Positions 27,172 to 36,264 of a stretch of 64,000 nt of DNA are shown here, piece by piece (positions within the stretch are counted from its first letter, which is position 1; each line of letters starts with the position of its first letter). The translations under genes and the position numbers were made by a program. Below the pieces are notes generated by a model that saw only the letters and a program-made list of their open reading frames with translations, was not told the origin of the DNA and did not search any database. This stretch comes from Halonatronum saccharophilum DSM 13868. GTDB lineage: Bacteria > Bacillota > Halanaerobiia > Halobacteroidales > Halobacteroidaceae. Where the stretch lies: positions 74,716 through 138,715 of the forward strand of contig NZ_KI912094.1 in assembly GCF_000517025.1 (NCBI RefSeq). The letters run 5' to 3'.

Positions 27172-28266
27172 ATGCTTGGTTTAATAATTTTGAGCTTAAC
27201 ACTAGCAATAATAACTCCTATCCTTATACTTAAATTTAAAAAGAAAGCTTCTATAAATAATAAAACAAGAAAAACTATTAATGAAGTTAATGAAGAAAAA
27301 AAGGATAAGGATAAAGAAAAGAAGAGCAAAAAAAATAAATCTAAATACTTTAATAATATTACTTATCATGGGAACTTTATTGATATAAATAATATAGACT
27401 TTTTTGGAGAATTCTCTAAATCTCCTAACTCTATATATACAATTGCTTATAGTGAGTATCCTAGAAATGATTATGTACTTTTAGAAGAAAGTCAATTAAT
27501 CGCCAAAGGCAAGATAAACAGACCTAAAAGTTGCCTAGTAGCAAACAATGGTAACTTCATCATTAGCAGTTGGGGGGTTTCAAGTAACCTTTTGGCTTTG
27601 TTTTCTGCCTTTGATAAACATAATCGCCCAATAATTAGAAAAGAACTTAAGGCAAATATCTATACAAATTTAATCTCAGAGGATGGAACTTGGGCACTGT
27701 GCCAAACTCATAAAAGTAAATACGAAGACCATTCTAAACTGCTTCTCTTCTTTAATCTAGCAGAAGGAAGACTAGCTTGGTCTGATAAATTACCTGACTA
27801 TCCAGCAGAGTACAACCTAGATATAAAGGAGAATACACTAACACTAGACTATAGAGATAAAGGATTTTGCAAATATAACTTTACAGGAGAATTAATAGAA
27901 GATACAAGGGTCTTTGAAGAAGATAAAACAGATAAGAGCAAAAATGAAATAAGTGAAGAAGAAGTAAATATCGATGACCCTTATCAACTCTTTGATGATT
28001 TAGAGAAAGTTCATAAAAAGGAGCTAGATGAACTTAAAGAAGATCAATTAAATTCAGCATTAAATAAGTTTAAGCTCTTACTAAAAACTGAAGGTATTAG
28101 ATCAGTTAAATACCGTCATGCTAGAACTTATAGATATATCGCTGAGATATATCTAAAACTAGACAAAAAAAGAAGGGCCTTAGATAACTTTGAAAAAGCC
28201 TTAAAAGTTAGCAAGAGAGTTGGGGTTAAACGAATTACTAAAGAGCTAAAACAAGAACTAAAATAA
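27172..28266 (+). CDS. Membrane-anchored protein with TPR-like C-terminus (unknown function)
   Basis: 364 residues: an N-terminal membrane helix (about 2-22), a very basic Lys-rich linker (about 23-60), a central beta-rich region (about 65-245) with blade-like segments (AIAYSEY.., ISSWG.., LLLFFNLAEGRLAWSDKLP) suggesting a WD/PQQ-like propeller, and a C-terminal TPR-type helical pair (about 285-360, RYIAEIYLKLDKKRRALDNFEKAL). The family is not recognised. AGGAGG is 8 nt before the ATG. It is convergent with coaD and shares its terminator. Confidence 0.7.
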   Translation: MLGLIILSLTLAIITPILILKFKKKASINNKTRKTINEVNEEKKDKDKEKKSKKNKSKYFNNITYHGNFIDINNIDFFGEFSKSPNSIYTIAYSEYPRNDYVLLEESQLIAKGKINRPKSCLVANNGNFIISSWGVSSNLLALFSAFDKHNRPIIRKELKANIYTNLISEDGTWALCQTHKSKYEDHSKLLLFFNLAEGRLAWSDKLPDYPAEYNLDIKENTLTLDYRDKGFCKYNFTGELIEDTRVFEEDKTDKSKNEISEEEVNIDDPYQLFDDLEKVHKKELDELKEDQLNSALNKFKLLLKTEGIRSVKYRHARTYRYIAEIYLKLDKKRRALDNFEKALKVSKRVGVKRITKELKQELK

Positions 28267-28287
28267 TTATCCAAAGAAATTTAAATA

Positions 28288-28326
28288 AAGAAGAGTGCTG
28301 GGCAGAATCTACCCTAGCACTCTTCT
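28288..28326. terminator. Bidirectional terminator overlapping the coaD stop
   Basis: Stem AAGAGTGCTGGG / CCC-AGCACTCTT with one bulged base, flanked by A- and T-rich tails. The coaD stop (TAG, 28316-28314) lies inside the stem, so the hairpin is partly coding. Confidence 0.8.
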
Positions 28327-28826
28327 TTATCTATTAGTTTACCCTTCTCTTTTAAACGCTCAATTACCTTAGGAACAATATCATCTGGCACTAGTTCTTT
28401 TATACACCCTCTAAAACTAGCAACCTCTTTGATCAAGCTAGAACTCAAATAAGCATATTTAGTATTAGTCATCATAAAGACAGTCTCAAGTTCAGGGGCC
28501 AACTTCTTATTCATAGATGCCATCTGTAGCTCTGCCTCAAAATCAGAGACAGCCCTTAGCCCTCTGATCATAACACCCGCACCCTTTTGCTTAAGATAAT
28601 CAGTTAAAAGACCTTGAAAGCTATCAACCTCAACCCCATCAAAGTCCTGCAATACCTTTCCTAACATATCTACCCTCTCCTCCATAGTAAAGAGAGGATC
28701 TTTATTTGGATTATGAAATACAGCTACAATTACTTTATCAAAGATTCTATTGGCCCTTTCAATAATATCTAAATGGCCCATAGTAACCGGATCAAAGCTT
28801 CCTGGATAAACAGCTATCCTTCTCAC
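28314..28826 (-). CDS. coaD: Pantetheine-phosphate adenylyltransferase
   Basis: Fourth step of coenzyme A synthesis: 4'-phosphopantetheine plus ATP gives dephospho-CoA. 170 residues with the nucleotidyltransferase motif [15 protein letters not shown] (HxGH variant GHLD), [15 protein letters not shown] in the pantetheine pocket, and [11 protein letters not shown] near the C-terminus (the SSTxxKE-type loop). ATGA overlap with the rsmD stop couples translation. The rsmD-coaD pair is widely conserved. Confidence 0.97.
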   Translation of the reverse strand: MRRIAVYPGSFDPVTMGHLDIIERANRIFDKVIVAVFHNPNKDPLFTMEERVDMLGKVLQDFDGVEVDSFQGLLTDYLKQKGAGVMIRGLRAVSDFEAELQMASMNKKLAPELETVFMMTNTKYAYLSSSLIKEVASFRGCIKELVPDDIVPKVIERLKEKGKLIDKEEC

Positions 28827-29386
28827 TTTTCTTCTAACCCCTTCCTATTATAGCGCATTAATAATACTCCAGATTTCCCATACTTCTTCTTCTTAATCAA
28901 CTCATAACCCTCCACCAATGGAGGTTCCTTCTTAGAATCATACTCAACTACCAATATTCCTGTAGGATGTAATAATTTATAATCTAATATACCCTTTAAA
29001 GTTTCTAGATAAAGATCCTCTTGTCCATAAGGAGGATCCATAAAGATTATATCAAAGTCAGGACTAATTCGTCCAAGAGCCTTTAAAACATCAGATCCTA
29101 CTACCCTACTCCTATCTTCATAACCTACCATAGATAAATTCTCTTCTATAACCTTTAAATTTCTCCTATCCTTTTCAACGCAGATTACTTCCTCTGCTCC
29201 CCTACTTAAAGCCTCGATTCCAATCCCACCAAAACCAGAATAAAGATCTAAAAAGCGAGTACCACTAACAATTGGCCCGAGAATATTAAAGATAGCCTCC
29301 TTAGTTCGATCACTTGTCGGCCTAACATCCCTTCTATCTAAAGACTTCAACCTTCTTCCCTTATCTCTTCCTGCAATAATTCTCAT
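28823..29386 (-). CDS. rsmD: 16S rRNA m2G966 methyltransferase RsmD
   Basis: SAM-dependent methylase acting on 30S. 187 residues with [13 protein letters not shown] at the start, [13 protein letters not shown] (substrate loop), SAM motif [20 protein letters not shown] and catalytic FMDPPYGQE. Start is the ATG at 29386, 6 nt behind GGAAGGGG; an upstream extension to 29425 would encode hairpin-repeat sequence and is rejected. Overlaps coaD by 4 bp. Confidence 0.96.
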   Translation of the reverse strand: MRIIAGRDKGRRLKSLDRRDVRPTSDRTKEAIFNILGPIVSGTRFLDLYSGFGGIGIEALSRGAEEVICVEKDRRNLKVIEENLSMVGYEDRSRVVGSDVLKALGRISPDFDIIFMDPPYGQEDLYLETLKGILDYKLLHPTGILVVEYDSKKEPPLVEGYELIKKKKYGKSGVLLMRYNRKGLEEK

Positions 29387-29404
29387 CTTAAACCCCTTCC
29401 TAGG

Positions 29405-29429
29405 AACAAATTGGGCTAGCGCCAATTTG
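29405..29429. repeat. Short hairpin between recG and rsmD
   Basis: 9-bp stem ACAAATTGG/CCAATTTGT (29405-29413 with 29421-29429), followed by GTGCTTTGTGCTCTGCTC words shared with other intergenic repeats (for example near 60790). No T-run. Confidence 0.5.
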
Positions 29430-29448
29430 TGCTTTGTGCTCTGCTCTT

Positions 29449-31977
29449 TTAGCTTATATCTAAAAGATCAAAATCATAATTATAATTTTTAACTAGAATA
29501 TCCTTAAGTATCTGATTCTCCTCTTTATTAAAGTCTGGATCATCCTCTACCAACTTAAAGGCATCCTCTCTTGCTTTTTCTAATATCTTGTGGTCTCTTA
29601 ATATATCAGCAACCTTCAAATCAGGCATCCCATGCTGACGAGTTCCAAAGAACTCACCTGGACCTCTTAAATGAAGATCTTCTTCGGCAATAACAAAGCC
29701 ATCAGTAGACTTTGTCATAATCTTCATCCTTTCCTTACCTTCATCAGTAGTAGGATCAGCAATTAAAATACAATAAGATTGATATTTACCTCTACCTACC
29801 CTTCCCCTAAGCTGATGAAGCTGGGCCAACCCAAAGCGCTGAGCATCTTCAATAACCATTACTGAAGCATTAGGTATATTTACACCAACCTCAATTACCG
29901 TAGTAGATACTAAAATGTTAATCTGATTTTCTCTAAACTTCTCCATTATTTCTTCTTTCTCATTAGCCTTCATCTTACCATGAAGAAGACCCACCTTAAA
30001 GTCATTAAATACATCTTCTTGTAAATAAGCAGATAACTCAGTTGCCGACTCAATATCCAAACTCTCTGACTCTTCTACCAATGGGCATACTACATAAGCC
30101 TGTCGCCCCTTCTCTATCTCCTTTCTAACAAAAGAATAAATCTCTCCTTTGGCTTTGGCCCCTCGCCATTCTGTCAAAACTGGCTTTCTCCCTGGTGGTA
30201 GTTCATCGATTACCGATACATCAAGATCACCATACAAGGTCAAAGCTAGGGTTCTAGGGATCGGTGTTGCAGTCATAACCAAGACGTCTGGGTTAGTACC
30301 CTTTTCCTGTAAAGTAGCCCTTTGCCTTACCCCAAAGCGATGTTGCTCATCAACAATAGCTACACCTAAATTAGAAAAGTTTATCCCCTCTTGAATTAAG
30401 GCATGGGTTCCTACAACAATATCAACTTCTCCCCCCTCAATTTGGGCCAAAAGCTCTCTCTTCTCCTTAGCCTTCAAGCTACCTACTAAAAGTCCTACCT
30501 CTATATCAAAAGGTTTTAACTCTTCCTTCAAGCCTAAATAATGCTGTTCAGCCAAAATCTCAGTTGGAGCCATCATAGCACCTTGAAACCCACCTTCTAC
30601 TGATTTTAGAAGGGCCAAAGTTGCAACTATAGTCTTACCAGCTCCTACATCCCCCTGTAAAAGCCTATTCATATTATACTCCGACTCCATATCCTTTCTT
30701 ATATCCTTCCAGACCCTCTGCTGAGCACCAGTCAACTCAAAGTGTAAGGAAGCTAAGAAATCATCAACCAAGCTATTCTCCTTAGGATGAGCAATTCCTA
30801 AATCCTCTGACTGTGATCCTTGCTTTCTCAAAGCCAAAATAAGTTGGAGAAGAAATAACTCTTCATAAGCAAACCTTCCCCTAACCTTCCTTAATAACTT
30901 CTTATCCTCTGGAAAATGAATCCCTTCAAGGGCTTTATCTAAGGTTGCAAAGTTATACTTATCCATAATAAATGAAGGTAATACCTCACCAATACTCCCC
31001 TTATATTTATCCAAAGTATTTCTTATTATTCTCCTTAACCTCTTTTGATTTATCCCCTTCTTAGTTGGATAAATTGGAACTATCCTTGCAGTATGTAAAC
31101 TACCATTAAAATCAACCTCTTCATAGTGAGGATTATTTATCTCAAAGTTTCCATAGCTAAACTTAACCTCTCCACTAAAGAGATAAGATTGGCCCTTCTT
31201 AAAGATCTTCTTGATATATTTTTGATTAAACCAAACACCATAAAGGGTACCAGTACCATCATTTATCCCCACCTTTATAATATCCATACCACGCCGAGGA
31301 CTAATTTGATTTATACTAACTACCTTACCCTCTACTGTAACTTTGGCCCCGTTACTTAGATCCCTTATCTTCTTACATTGACTCCAATCATTATAATCCC
31401 TTGGAAAATAATACAAAAGATCTTTAACCTCTTCTATACCCAAAGACTTTAACCTCTTAGCCCAATACTCTCCTACCCCTTTAATATACTTTATAGAACT
31501 TTGCCAAAAATATTCCAAATCTTTAGACCTTCTCTTAGCTTTATTCTCCTTTAATTCAGAGCCCTTATTATTAGCTCCACCTCCAATAGAAGTAAGCCCT
31601 TCTTTAGGTATACTCTTCTCTCTAACTTCATCTTTAGACTTAGAATCCTTTATTACCTTTAATCTTCCATCCTTTAACAAGAAAATATCTCTTCCTTTAA
31701 TCTCTTGTGCTAAATCATTAACTATATCTAAAGATCTCTTTAATCTGCTATGCCTATCATCTAAAGTAGTTCCCCCATACCCCTCAAATAATTGATGAAG
31801 TTTAGAAGATAAAGACTTGATCTTATCCTCATTAGCCTCCTCCTCCAGCTTCTTTGTCCAACTTAAGATATATGTATCAAAACCACCAAAGACAGCTGTA
31901 TTTAGCCCCCTAAGCTTAATTTCTATCGGTATAGGCTTAACCACCTTATCAAAGATATCTTCTAATCTGCTACCCAC
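29449..31977 (-). CDS. recG: ATP-dependent DNA helicase RecG with N-terminal extension
   Basis: Branch-migration helicase for stalled forks and Holliday junctions. At 842 residues it is about 150 longer than typical RecG; the excess is an N-terminal region (about 1-165) with a helical stretch and a charged linker, as in some Clostridia and Thermotogae. Then come the wedge/OB domain (about 170-370), helicase lobe 1 with LLQGDVGAGKTIVA and DEQHRFG, lobe 2 with QLRGRVGRG, and a C-terminal helix. The GTG start follows GAGGTG. Upstream gene is DegV; rsmD is downstream. Confidence 0.96.
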   Translation of the reverse strand: MGSRLEDIFDKVVKPIPIEIKLRGLNTAVFGGFDTYILSWTKKLEEEANEDKIKSLSSKLHQLFEGYGGTTLDDRHSRLKRSLDIVNDLAQEIKGRDIFLLKDGRLKVIKDSKSKDEVREKSIPKEGLTSIGGGANNKGSELKENKAKRRSKDLEYFWQSSIKYIKGVGEYWAKRLKSLGIEEVKDLLYYFPRDYNDWSQCKKIRDLSNGAKVTVEGKVVSINQISPRRGMDIIKVGINDGTGTLYGVWFNQKYIKKIFKKGQSYLFSGEVKFSYGNFEINNPHYEEVDFNGSLHTARIVPIYPTKKGINQKRLRRIIRNTLDKYKGSIGEVLPSFIMDKYNFATLDKALEGIHFPEDKKLLRKVRGRFAYEELFLLQLILALRKQGSQSEDLGIAHPKENSLVDDFLASLHFELTGAQQRVWKDIRKDMESEYNMNRLLQGDVGAGKTIVATLALLKSVEGGFQGAMMAPTEILAEQHYLGLKEELKPFDIEVGLLVGSLKAKEKRELLAQIEGGEVDIVVGTHALIQEGINFSNLGVAIVDEQHRFGVRQRATLQEKGTNPDVLVMTATPIPRTLALTLYGDLDVSVIDELPPGRKPVLTEWRGAKAKGEIYSFVRKEIEKGRQAYVVCPLVEESESLDIESATELSAYLQEDVFNDFKVGLLHGKMKANEKEEIMEKFRENQINILVSTTVIEVGVNIPNASVMVIEDAQRFGLAQLHQLRGRVGRGKYQSYCILIADPTTDEGKERMKIMTKSTDGFVIAEEDLHLRGPGEFFGTRQHGMPDLKVADILRDHKILEKAREDAFKLVEDDPDFNKEENQILKDILVKNYNYDFDLLDIS

Positions 31978-32069
31978 CTATTTCACCTCACCCTCGCAAG
32001 AATCTAAAATTATAGTAATAAAACGTAGCTTTTAAAAACTAAAAAATACAAGTCCAAAACCCTTTGAAA

Positions 32070-32151
32070 CCACTAATAAACGCGAATTAGCACTAGTATA
32101 ATTCAAAATATTTTTAATCTTTCATTCGTGACGATTCGTGTTCATTAGTGG
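32070..32151. repeat. Inverted repeat of CGAAT words between recG and DegV gene
   Basis: Left arm 32070-32098 and right arm 32122-32151 share CCACTAAT-AAC-CGAAT-CAC spacing when the right arm is inverted, giving an imperfect 28-bp stem over a 23-nt loop. Words of this type (ATTCGTG, GCGAATTA) recur in intergenic DNA of many bacteria. Confidence 0.55.
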
Positions 32152-32188
32152 TAAATTTTTTGATTTTGATCACTAACTTCCTGCCCTC

Positions 32189-32228
32189 TAAAAAAAATTC
32201 CTAACACTAAATTATTAGTATTAGGAAT
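32189..32228 (-). terminator. Terminator of the Asp23-FakA-DegV operon
   Basis: Minus-strand stem ATTCCTAA-ACTAA / TTAGT-TTAGGAAT (about 13 bp) followed by eight T residues, 17 bp after the DegV stop. Confidence 0.85.
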
Positions 32229-32245
32229 ACCCAACTAACCCTTTT

Positions 32246-33097
32246 TTATTTATAAAACACCATACCAAAAGGGGTTGGCCCGATATGTGCCCCTACAACT
32301 GAACCAAATTGTACCATTTCAACCTCTTCCCACTCAAACTCTTCAACTAAAATTCTCTTTAATTCATTTGCTTTGTCCAAGTACTTACCATATAAAATAA
32401 CTAACTTCTTACCTTTTTGCCCATCTAATTCTTTAGCTACTAAATCTTTAAAGATTTTATAAAGCCTCTTTTCTCCTCTAATCTTTCTATAAGGAACAAT
32501 TTCTCCATTATCTATAGTCAACATAGGTTTTACATTAAACAAACTACCTAATAACGCAGTAGCCTTACCTATTCTTCCACCCTTTTCTAAGTAATCTAAA
32601 TCATCAATTGTAAAGTATATTTTTATTATATCCTTTAACTCATCAATATAATTTATAATATAATCTATATCTTTACCCTCTTTAATCTTATCAGCCACTT
32701 CCAAAGCCATTACTCCTAGTGGAAGGGTAACCAAATTAGAATCAACTACTCTAACATCTACATCACTTACCATATTAGCAGCCAATCTAGCTGTTTTAAC
32801 CGCCCCACTAAACTTTTCAGAAAGATGCAAAGAAATAATAATATCATAATCATTAGATAATTCCTTATATAATTCAACAAATTCACCAATTGCCGGTTGA
32901 GAAGTAACAGGTAAATCTTCAGCACTCTCAATCTTTTCAATCTTATTTAAAAACTCTGTAGGTTTAATCTCAACCCTATCAACATACTCTCGATCACCTA
33001 ACCTAACTCTTAATGGGATCATATAAATATTATTTTCCTCCAAAGTCTTCAAACTTAAATCTGAAGTACTATCTATAACTAAAGCTACCCTTGCCAT
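32246..33097 (-). CDS. DegV family fatty-acid-binding protein (FakB-like)
   Basis: 283 residues, two-domain DegV fold that cradles a fatty acid. Signatures are VALVIDSTSDL at the N-terminus, LPVTSQPAIGEF near residue 65, SEKFSGAVKTARLAA near residue 97 and the late HIGPTPFG motif that contacts the fatty-acid carboxylate. It starts 12 bp after the stop of the DAK2 gene, which suggests a FakA-FakB fatty acid kinase pair. GAGGTG precedes the ATG. Confidence 0.92.
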   Translation of the reverse strand: MARVALVIDSTSDLSLKTLEENNIYMIPLRVRLGDREYVDRVEIKPTEFLNKIEKIESAEDLPVTSQPAIGEFVELYKELSNDYDIIISLHLSEKFSGAVKTARLAANMVSDVDVRVVDSNLVTLPLGVMALEVADKIKEGKDIDYIINYIDELKDIIKIYFTIDDLDYLEKGGRIGKATALLGSLFNVKPMLTIDNGEIVPYRKIRGEKRLYKIFKDLVAKELDGQKGKKLVILYGKYLDKANELKRILVEEFEWEEVEMVQFGSVVGAHIGPTPFGMVFYK

Positions 33098-33109
33098 AAT
33101 TTAACACCT

Positions 33110-34747
33110 CTACTCTACTGAAATAATATAATAATAAATTGGCTGACCACCATTATAAAAGTCAACATCTAAATCTGGATATTTTTCTTCAATTTGAGCC
33201 AGTAAACCTTCTCTTTCATCCTCACTTACATCTTCTCCAGAATAAATTGTAATTAAAGAATCATCTTCAGATAATATTTTATCTAACAATTCAACAGTAG
33301 CTTCATTGTAATTAGAAGAAACAACCTTAATATCACCTTCAGCTAAGCCCAAAATGTCACCTTTAATTATATCTAAATCATTTATCTTAGTGTCTCTAAC
33401 TGCATAAGTAATCTCACCAGTCTTAACAAATTCCATCTCTTCTTTCATATCTTCACTTACTTCCGCAAGCTCACCCTCAGGATTGAATACCATCATAGTA
33501 GTTACACCTTGAGGTATAGTCTTTGTAGGAATAACTGCAATGTCTTTATCTGAAATTTCTTTAACCTGTTCAGCTGTTGCAATAACATTCTTATTATTAG
33601 GTAAAATTATGATTTTAGAAGAGTTGATCGCTTGGATCCCATTTAAGATATCTTGAATACTTGGGTTCATAGATTGCCCACCTTGTATAACATGCTTAGC
33701 CCCTAACTTTCTAAATACATCAGCTAGTCCTTCGCCAGCTGCTACTGCTAATACAGCTAAAGAACCATCATCAACAACCTCTTCTTTATCATCTTGAATC
33801 TCCTGAGTCAATCTTTCTTCATGCTGTTCGGACATATTATCAATTTTAATTTTAGTCAATTGCCCATGCTTTAAGCCTTCTTGCAAAGCCAAACCTGGGT
33901 TATCAGTATGAATGTGAACCTTTAAAACATCTCCAGATTTAACAGCTATTAAAGAGTCCCCCATCTTATCTAATACTTCTCTAATCTCTATCTCTTCAAC
34001 CTTGGCCCCTTTAACAATAAACTCAGTACAATATCCAAATTCAGACTCAATATTTTCTAAGTTAAGTCCACTAGATCTCTTCTCAACTACACTATCTAAT
34101 TTAATAACCTCCTTAGATAATGCACCTTGTAATAATCCAGCTAAAAAGATTTGATATCCCTTACCACCAGCATCTACTACACCAGCTTCCTTTAAGGTTG
34201 TTAATAATTCTGGAGTACGAAGAACAGATCTCTCTGCTTCTTTAGTAGATTCAGCTAATAACTCTAAAACATTTAAATCTTCACTTAACTCCTTAGCCTT
34301 CTCACCTACATCCTTAGCTACAGTTAAGATAGTACCTTCAACTGGCTTCATTACTGCTTGATAAGCCTTTTGAGCAGCCCTTTCTAAACCATTAGCTAAA
34401 TCCTTAGATGTCAAAACTTTAGCATCACCAATTCCTTCTGCTAGACCTCTTAACAACTGAGAGAGAATAACGCCTGAATTTCCTCTTGCACCCATTAGAG
34501 CACCTTTAGATAAATCCTTTGCTATATCTCCTACAGATTCACCTTCCTTACCTTTAATCTCATCTACTGCATTTGATAATGTTAAGTACATATTAGTCCC
34601 CGTGTCCCCATCAGGAACCGGAAACACATTAAGATCGTTGATCTCTGCTTCAAAATCTTTTAAAGTATTAGTAGCTACTAATAACATTTGGTGAAATTTA
34701 GCTGCATCTAATTGCTTCATCCCTTGCTCTAAAGAATCAAGTAACAT
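33110..34747 (-). CDS. DAK2-domain protein, fatty acid kinase subunit FakA-like (YloV)
   Basis: 545 residues. The N-terminal DAK2/DhaL kinase domain (about 10-210) has NVFPVPDGDTGTNM, which holds the Mg-binding aspartates, and GARGNSGVILSQ. The middle and C-terminal regions (about 225-545) match the FakA partner-binding half (VHIHTDNPG near residue 278). FakA phosphorylates FakB-bound fatty acids to acyl-phosphates used by PlsY. It overlaps the Asp23 gene by 11 bp. The ATG at 34747 is used; an internal ATG at 34720 aligns well but has a poor ribosome site. Confidence 0.92.
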   Translation of the reverse strand: MLLDSLEQGMKQLDAAKFHQMLLVATNTLKDFEAEINDLNVFPVPDGDTGTNMYLTLSNAVDEIKGKEGESVGDIAKDLSKGALMGARGNSGVILSQLLRGLAEGIGDAKVLTSKDLANGLERAAQKAYQAVMKPVEGTILTVAKDVGEKAKELSEDLNVLELLAESTKEAERSVLRTPELLTTLKEAGVVDAGGKGYQIFLAGLLQGALSKEVIKLDSVVEKRSSGLNLENIESEFGYCTEFIVKGAKVEEIEIREVLDKMGDSLIAVKSGDVLKVHIHTDNPGLALQEGLKHGQLTKIKIDNMSEQHEERLTQEIQDDKEEVVDDGSLAVLAVAAGEGLADVFRKLGAKHVIQGGQSMNPSIQDILNGIQAINSSKIIILPNNKNVIATAEQVKEISDKDIAVIPTKTIPQGVTTMMVFNPEGELAEVSEDMKEEMEFVKTGEITYAVRDTKINDLDIIKGDILGLAEGDIKVVSSNYNEATVELLDKILSEDDSLITIYSGEDVSEDEREGLLAQIEEKYPDLDVDFYNGGQPIYYYIISVE

Positions 34748-35105
34748 TATTCACTCTCACTCCTTGTACATTTATATTTACTTCAATAACATTAACACCA
34801 GTCATATCTTCTAGGGTATATTTAACTCTATCAATCACATTATTAGCCACTTCCGATATCTTTGTCCCATACTCTACAATAATATAAAGCTCTACTTTAA
34901 CACCATCCTCAGTAGTTTCTACCTCAATACCCTTACTTAGGTTTTCGCTTCCTAAAAGTCTTGCAATACCATCATGCAGCCCTTTACTAGACATACCGAC
35001 TAAACCATAACATTCCATAGCAGCCAATCCAGATATAATTGAAATTACTTCCTCAGATATTTTAACCATTCCTAATTCATTTGTCAACTCTTGTCCTTCC
35101 CTCAT
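34737..35105 (-). CDS. yloU: Asp23/Gls24 family protein (YloU)
   Basis: 122 residues of the Asp23/Gls24 envelope-stress family. Visible pattern: GMVKISEEVISIISGLAAMECYGLVGM at residues about 12-38, a central EVETTEDGVKVELYIIVEYGTKI and a C-terminal VNVIEVNINVQGV. It is small and soluble; in Firmicutes it accompanies yloV and may localise to the membrane through a partner. Its end overlaps the FakA-like gene. GGGGG precedes the ATG. Confidence 0.93.
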   Translation of the reverse strand: MREGQELTNELGMVKISEEVISIISGLAAMECYGLVGMSSKGLHDGIARLLGSENLSKGIEVETTEDGVKVELYIIVEYGTKISEVANNVIDRVKYTLEDMTGVNVIEVNINVQGVRVNNVT

Positions 35106-35120
35106 AATTATATTCCCCCT

Positions 35121-35321
35121 TTAATTATTATTCACAAGATCATTAAATTCCTTTAATAATACATCTAAATCAAAATTATTAAATTTAGCTATAGACTCTA
35201 AATCTTCAAAGTTAGAACCTAAACATTTAAAACAACCTAACCCATAAGATTTTAAAATCCGATTAGATTCTGGATATTTCCTTAAAATTTCTGATATAGG
35301 TGTCTTCTTAGTAACCTTCAT
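35121..35321 (-). CDS. DUF1858 small protein
   Basis: 66 residues with the DUF1858 pattern: PISEILRKYPESNRILKSYGLGCFKCLG, including a CxxC (residues about 33-36), then a helical ESIAKFNNFDLDVLLKEF tail. The family may bind a metal or heme-like ligand, but its role is unknown. The ATG at 35321 lies 7 nt after TAGGAGG. It is co-oriented with and 15 bp upstream of yloU, so probably in the same operon. Confidence 0.88.
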   Translation of the reverse strand: MKVTKKTPISEILRKYPESNRILKSYGLGCFKCLGSNFEDLESIAKFNNFDLDVLLKEFNDLVNNN

Positions 35322-35400
35322 TTTTTTCCTCCTACTTTGATTACTATTCAATATAATTAAATAAAATCCTTCTTAAAACAAACAAAATACAAAATTATCC

Positions 35401-35430
35401 TTGCTACTTACCTACCTTTTATGTTAAAAT
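35401..35430 (+). promoter_or_regulatory. Putative promoter of rpmB
   Basis: TTGCTA (35401-35406), 18-bp spacer, TAAAAT (35425-35430), 60 bp before the rpmB ATG. Divergent from the DUF1858-yloU operon. Confidence 0.6.
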
Positions 35431-35489
35431 GTTTAAGTGGTTTAAGATTGAAAAATCAAATCTTTATATATATAAGGAGGTGCAAGTTA

Positions 35490-35720
35490 ATGGCAAGAGT
35501 ATGTGAAATATGTGGAAAAGGATCTACTACAGGTAATAATATTACTCGTAGAGGTAAAGCTAAAAAAGAAGGTGGAATTGGACGTAATGTAACAGGCGTT
35601 GCAAGAAAAGTCCAAAGACCCAACTTACAAAAAGTTAAAGCTATCGTTAATGGTTCTCCAAAAAGAGTAAAAGTCTGTACATCTTGTTTAAAAGCCGGAA
35701 AAGTAGAAAGAGCTCTTTAA
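35490..35720 (+). CDS. rpmB: 50S ribosomal protein L28
   Basis: 76 residues, MARVCEICGKGSTTGNN at the start, then ITRRGKAKKEGGIGRNVTGVARK and VKVCTSCLKAGK. Two CxxC pairs indicate the zinc-binding (C+) version. Start is ATG at 35490 behind AAGGAGG with 9-nt spacing; longer frames upstream are spurious. Its divergent placement to yloU-yloV is the same as in Bacillus. Confidence 0.97.
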   Translation: MARVCEICGKGSTTGNNITRRGKAKKEGGIGRNVTGVARKVQRPNLQKVKAIVNGSPKRVKVCTSCLKAGKVERAL

Positions 35721-35729
35721 TTGAATATT

Positions 35730-35772
35730 AAAAGCAAGGTGGTTATTCTAAATAGCCCCTTGCTTTTTCTTA
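35730..35772. terminator. Terminator between rpmB and ndk
   Basis: Stem AAAGCAAGG-GGTTATT / AATAGCC-CCTTGCTTT with one bulge, TTTTT on the plus side and A-run on the other, between convergent genes. Confidence 0.88.
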
Positions 35773-35781
35773 TTTAGAAAA

Positions 35782-36204
35782 TTAATAATTAAATATCTCA
35801 TCCTTTAAAAAGAATAGCTCTTTCTCACGCTCGGCATTCTCTTTAGAATCAGAAGTATGGATCATATTCCCATCCTCTATATCTAAAGCAAAATCACCTC
35901 TAATTGTCCCTGGCAGAGCATCTAAAGGATTTGTTTCCCCTGCCATTGTCCTAACAACCTCTATTGCTTCCTTGCCACAGATAACCATAGCTATCACAGG
36001 AGCCTCAGTTATATATTTCAACAACCTATCAAAAAAAACCTTCTCCTGCAAGTGATTATAATGCTTTCTTGCCATTTCTTCATCAATCCACACCATCTTC
36101 ATCCCTTTAATCTTTAAACCTTTATCTTCAAACCTATTTATTATTTTTCCTACCTTCTTATTTAAAACTCCATCTGGCTTAATTAGAACTAAAGTCTCTT
36201 CCAT
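35782..36204 (-). CDS. ndk: Nucleoside diphosphate kinase
   Basis: Transfers phosphate between nucleoside di- and triphosphates through a phosphohistidine. The 140 residues include ETLVLIKPDGV at the start, GTIRGDFA and NMIHTSDS with the active-site His (Thr replaces the usual Gly after it). About ten residues shorter than the common form. GGGAGG precedes the ATG. Single gene, convergent with rpmB. Confidence 0.96.
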   Translation of the reverse strand: MEETLVLIKPDGVLNKKVGKIINRFEDKGLKIKGMKMVWIDEEMARKHYNHLQEKVFFDRLLKYITEAPVIAMVICGKEAIEVVRTMAGETNPLDALPGTIRGDFALDIEDGNMIHTSDSKENAEREKELFFLKDEIFNY

Positions 36205-36264
36205 TCTTATCCTCCCTTTATAGATAATATACCCAATTTAACTTCCTATAATAAGTCTCAACTG

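Noticed and set aside
35322-35489. spoVM-like 26-codon gene near rpmB or rpe
   Set aside because: SpoIVA normally needs SpoVM, so I looked for its short conserved peptide near rpmB and rpe; none was seen. It may lie outside the window.
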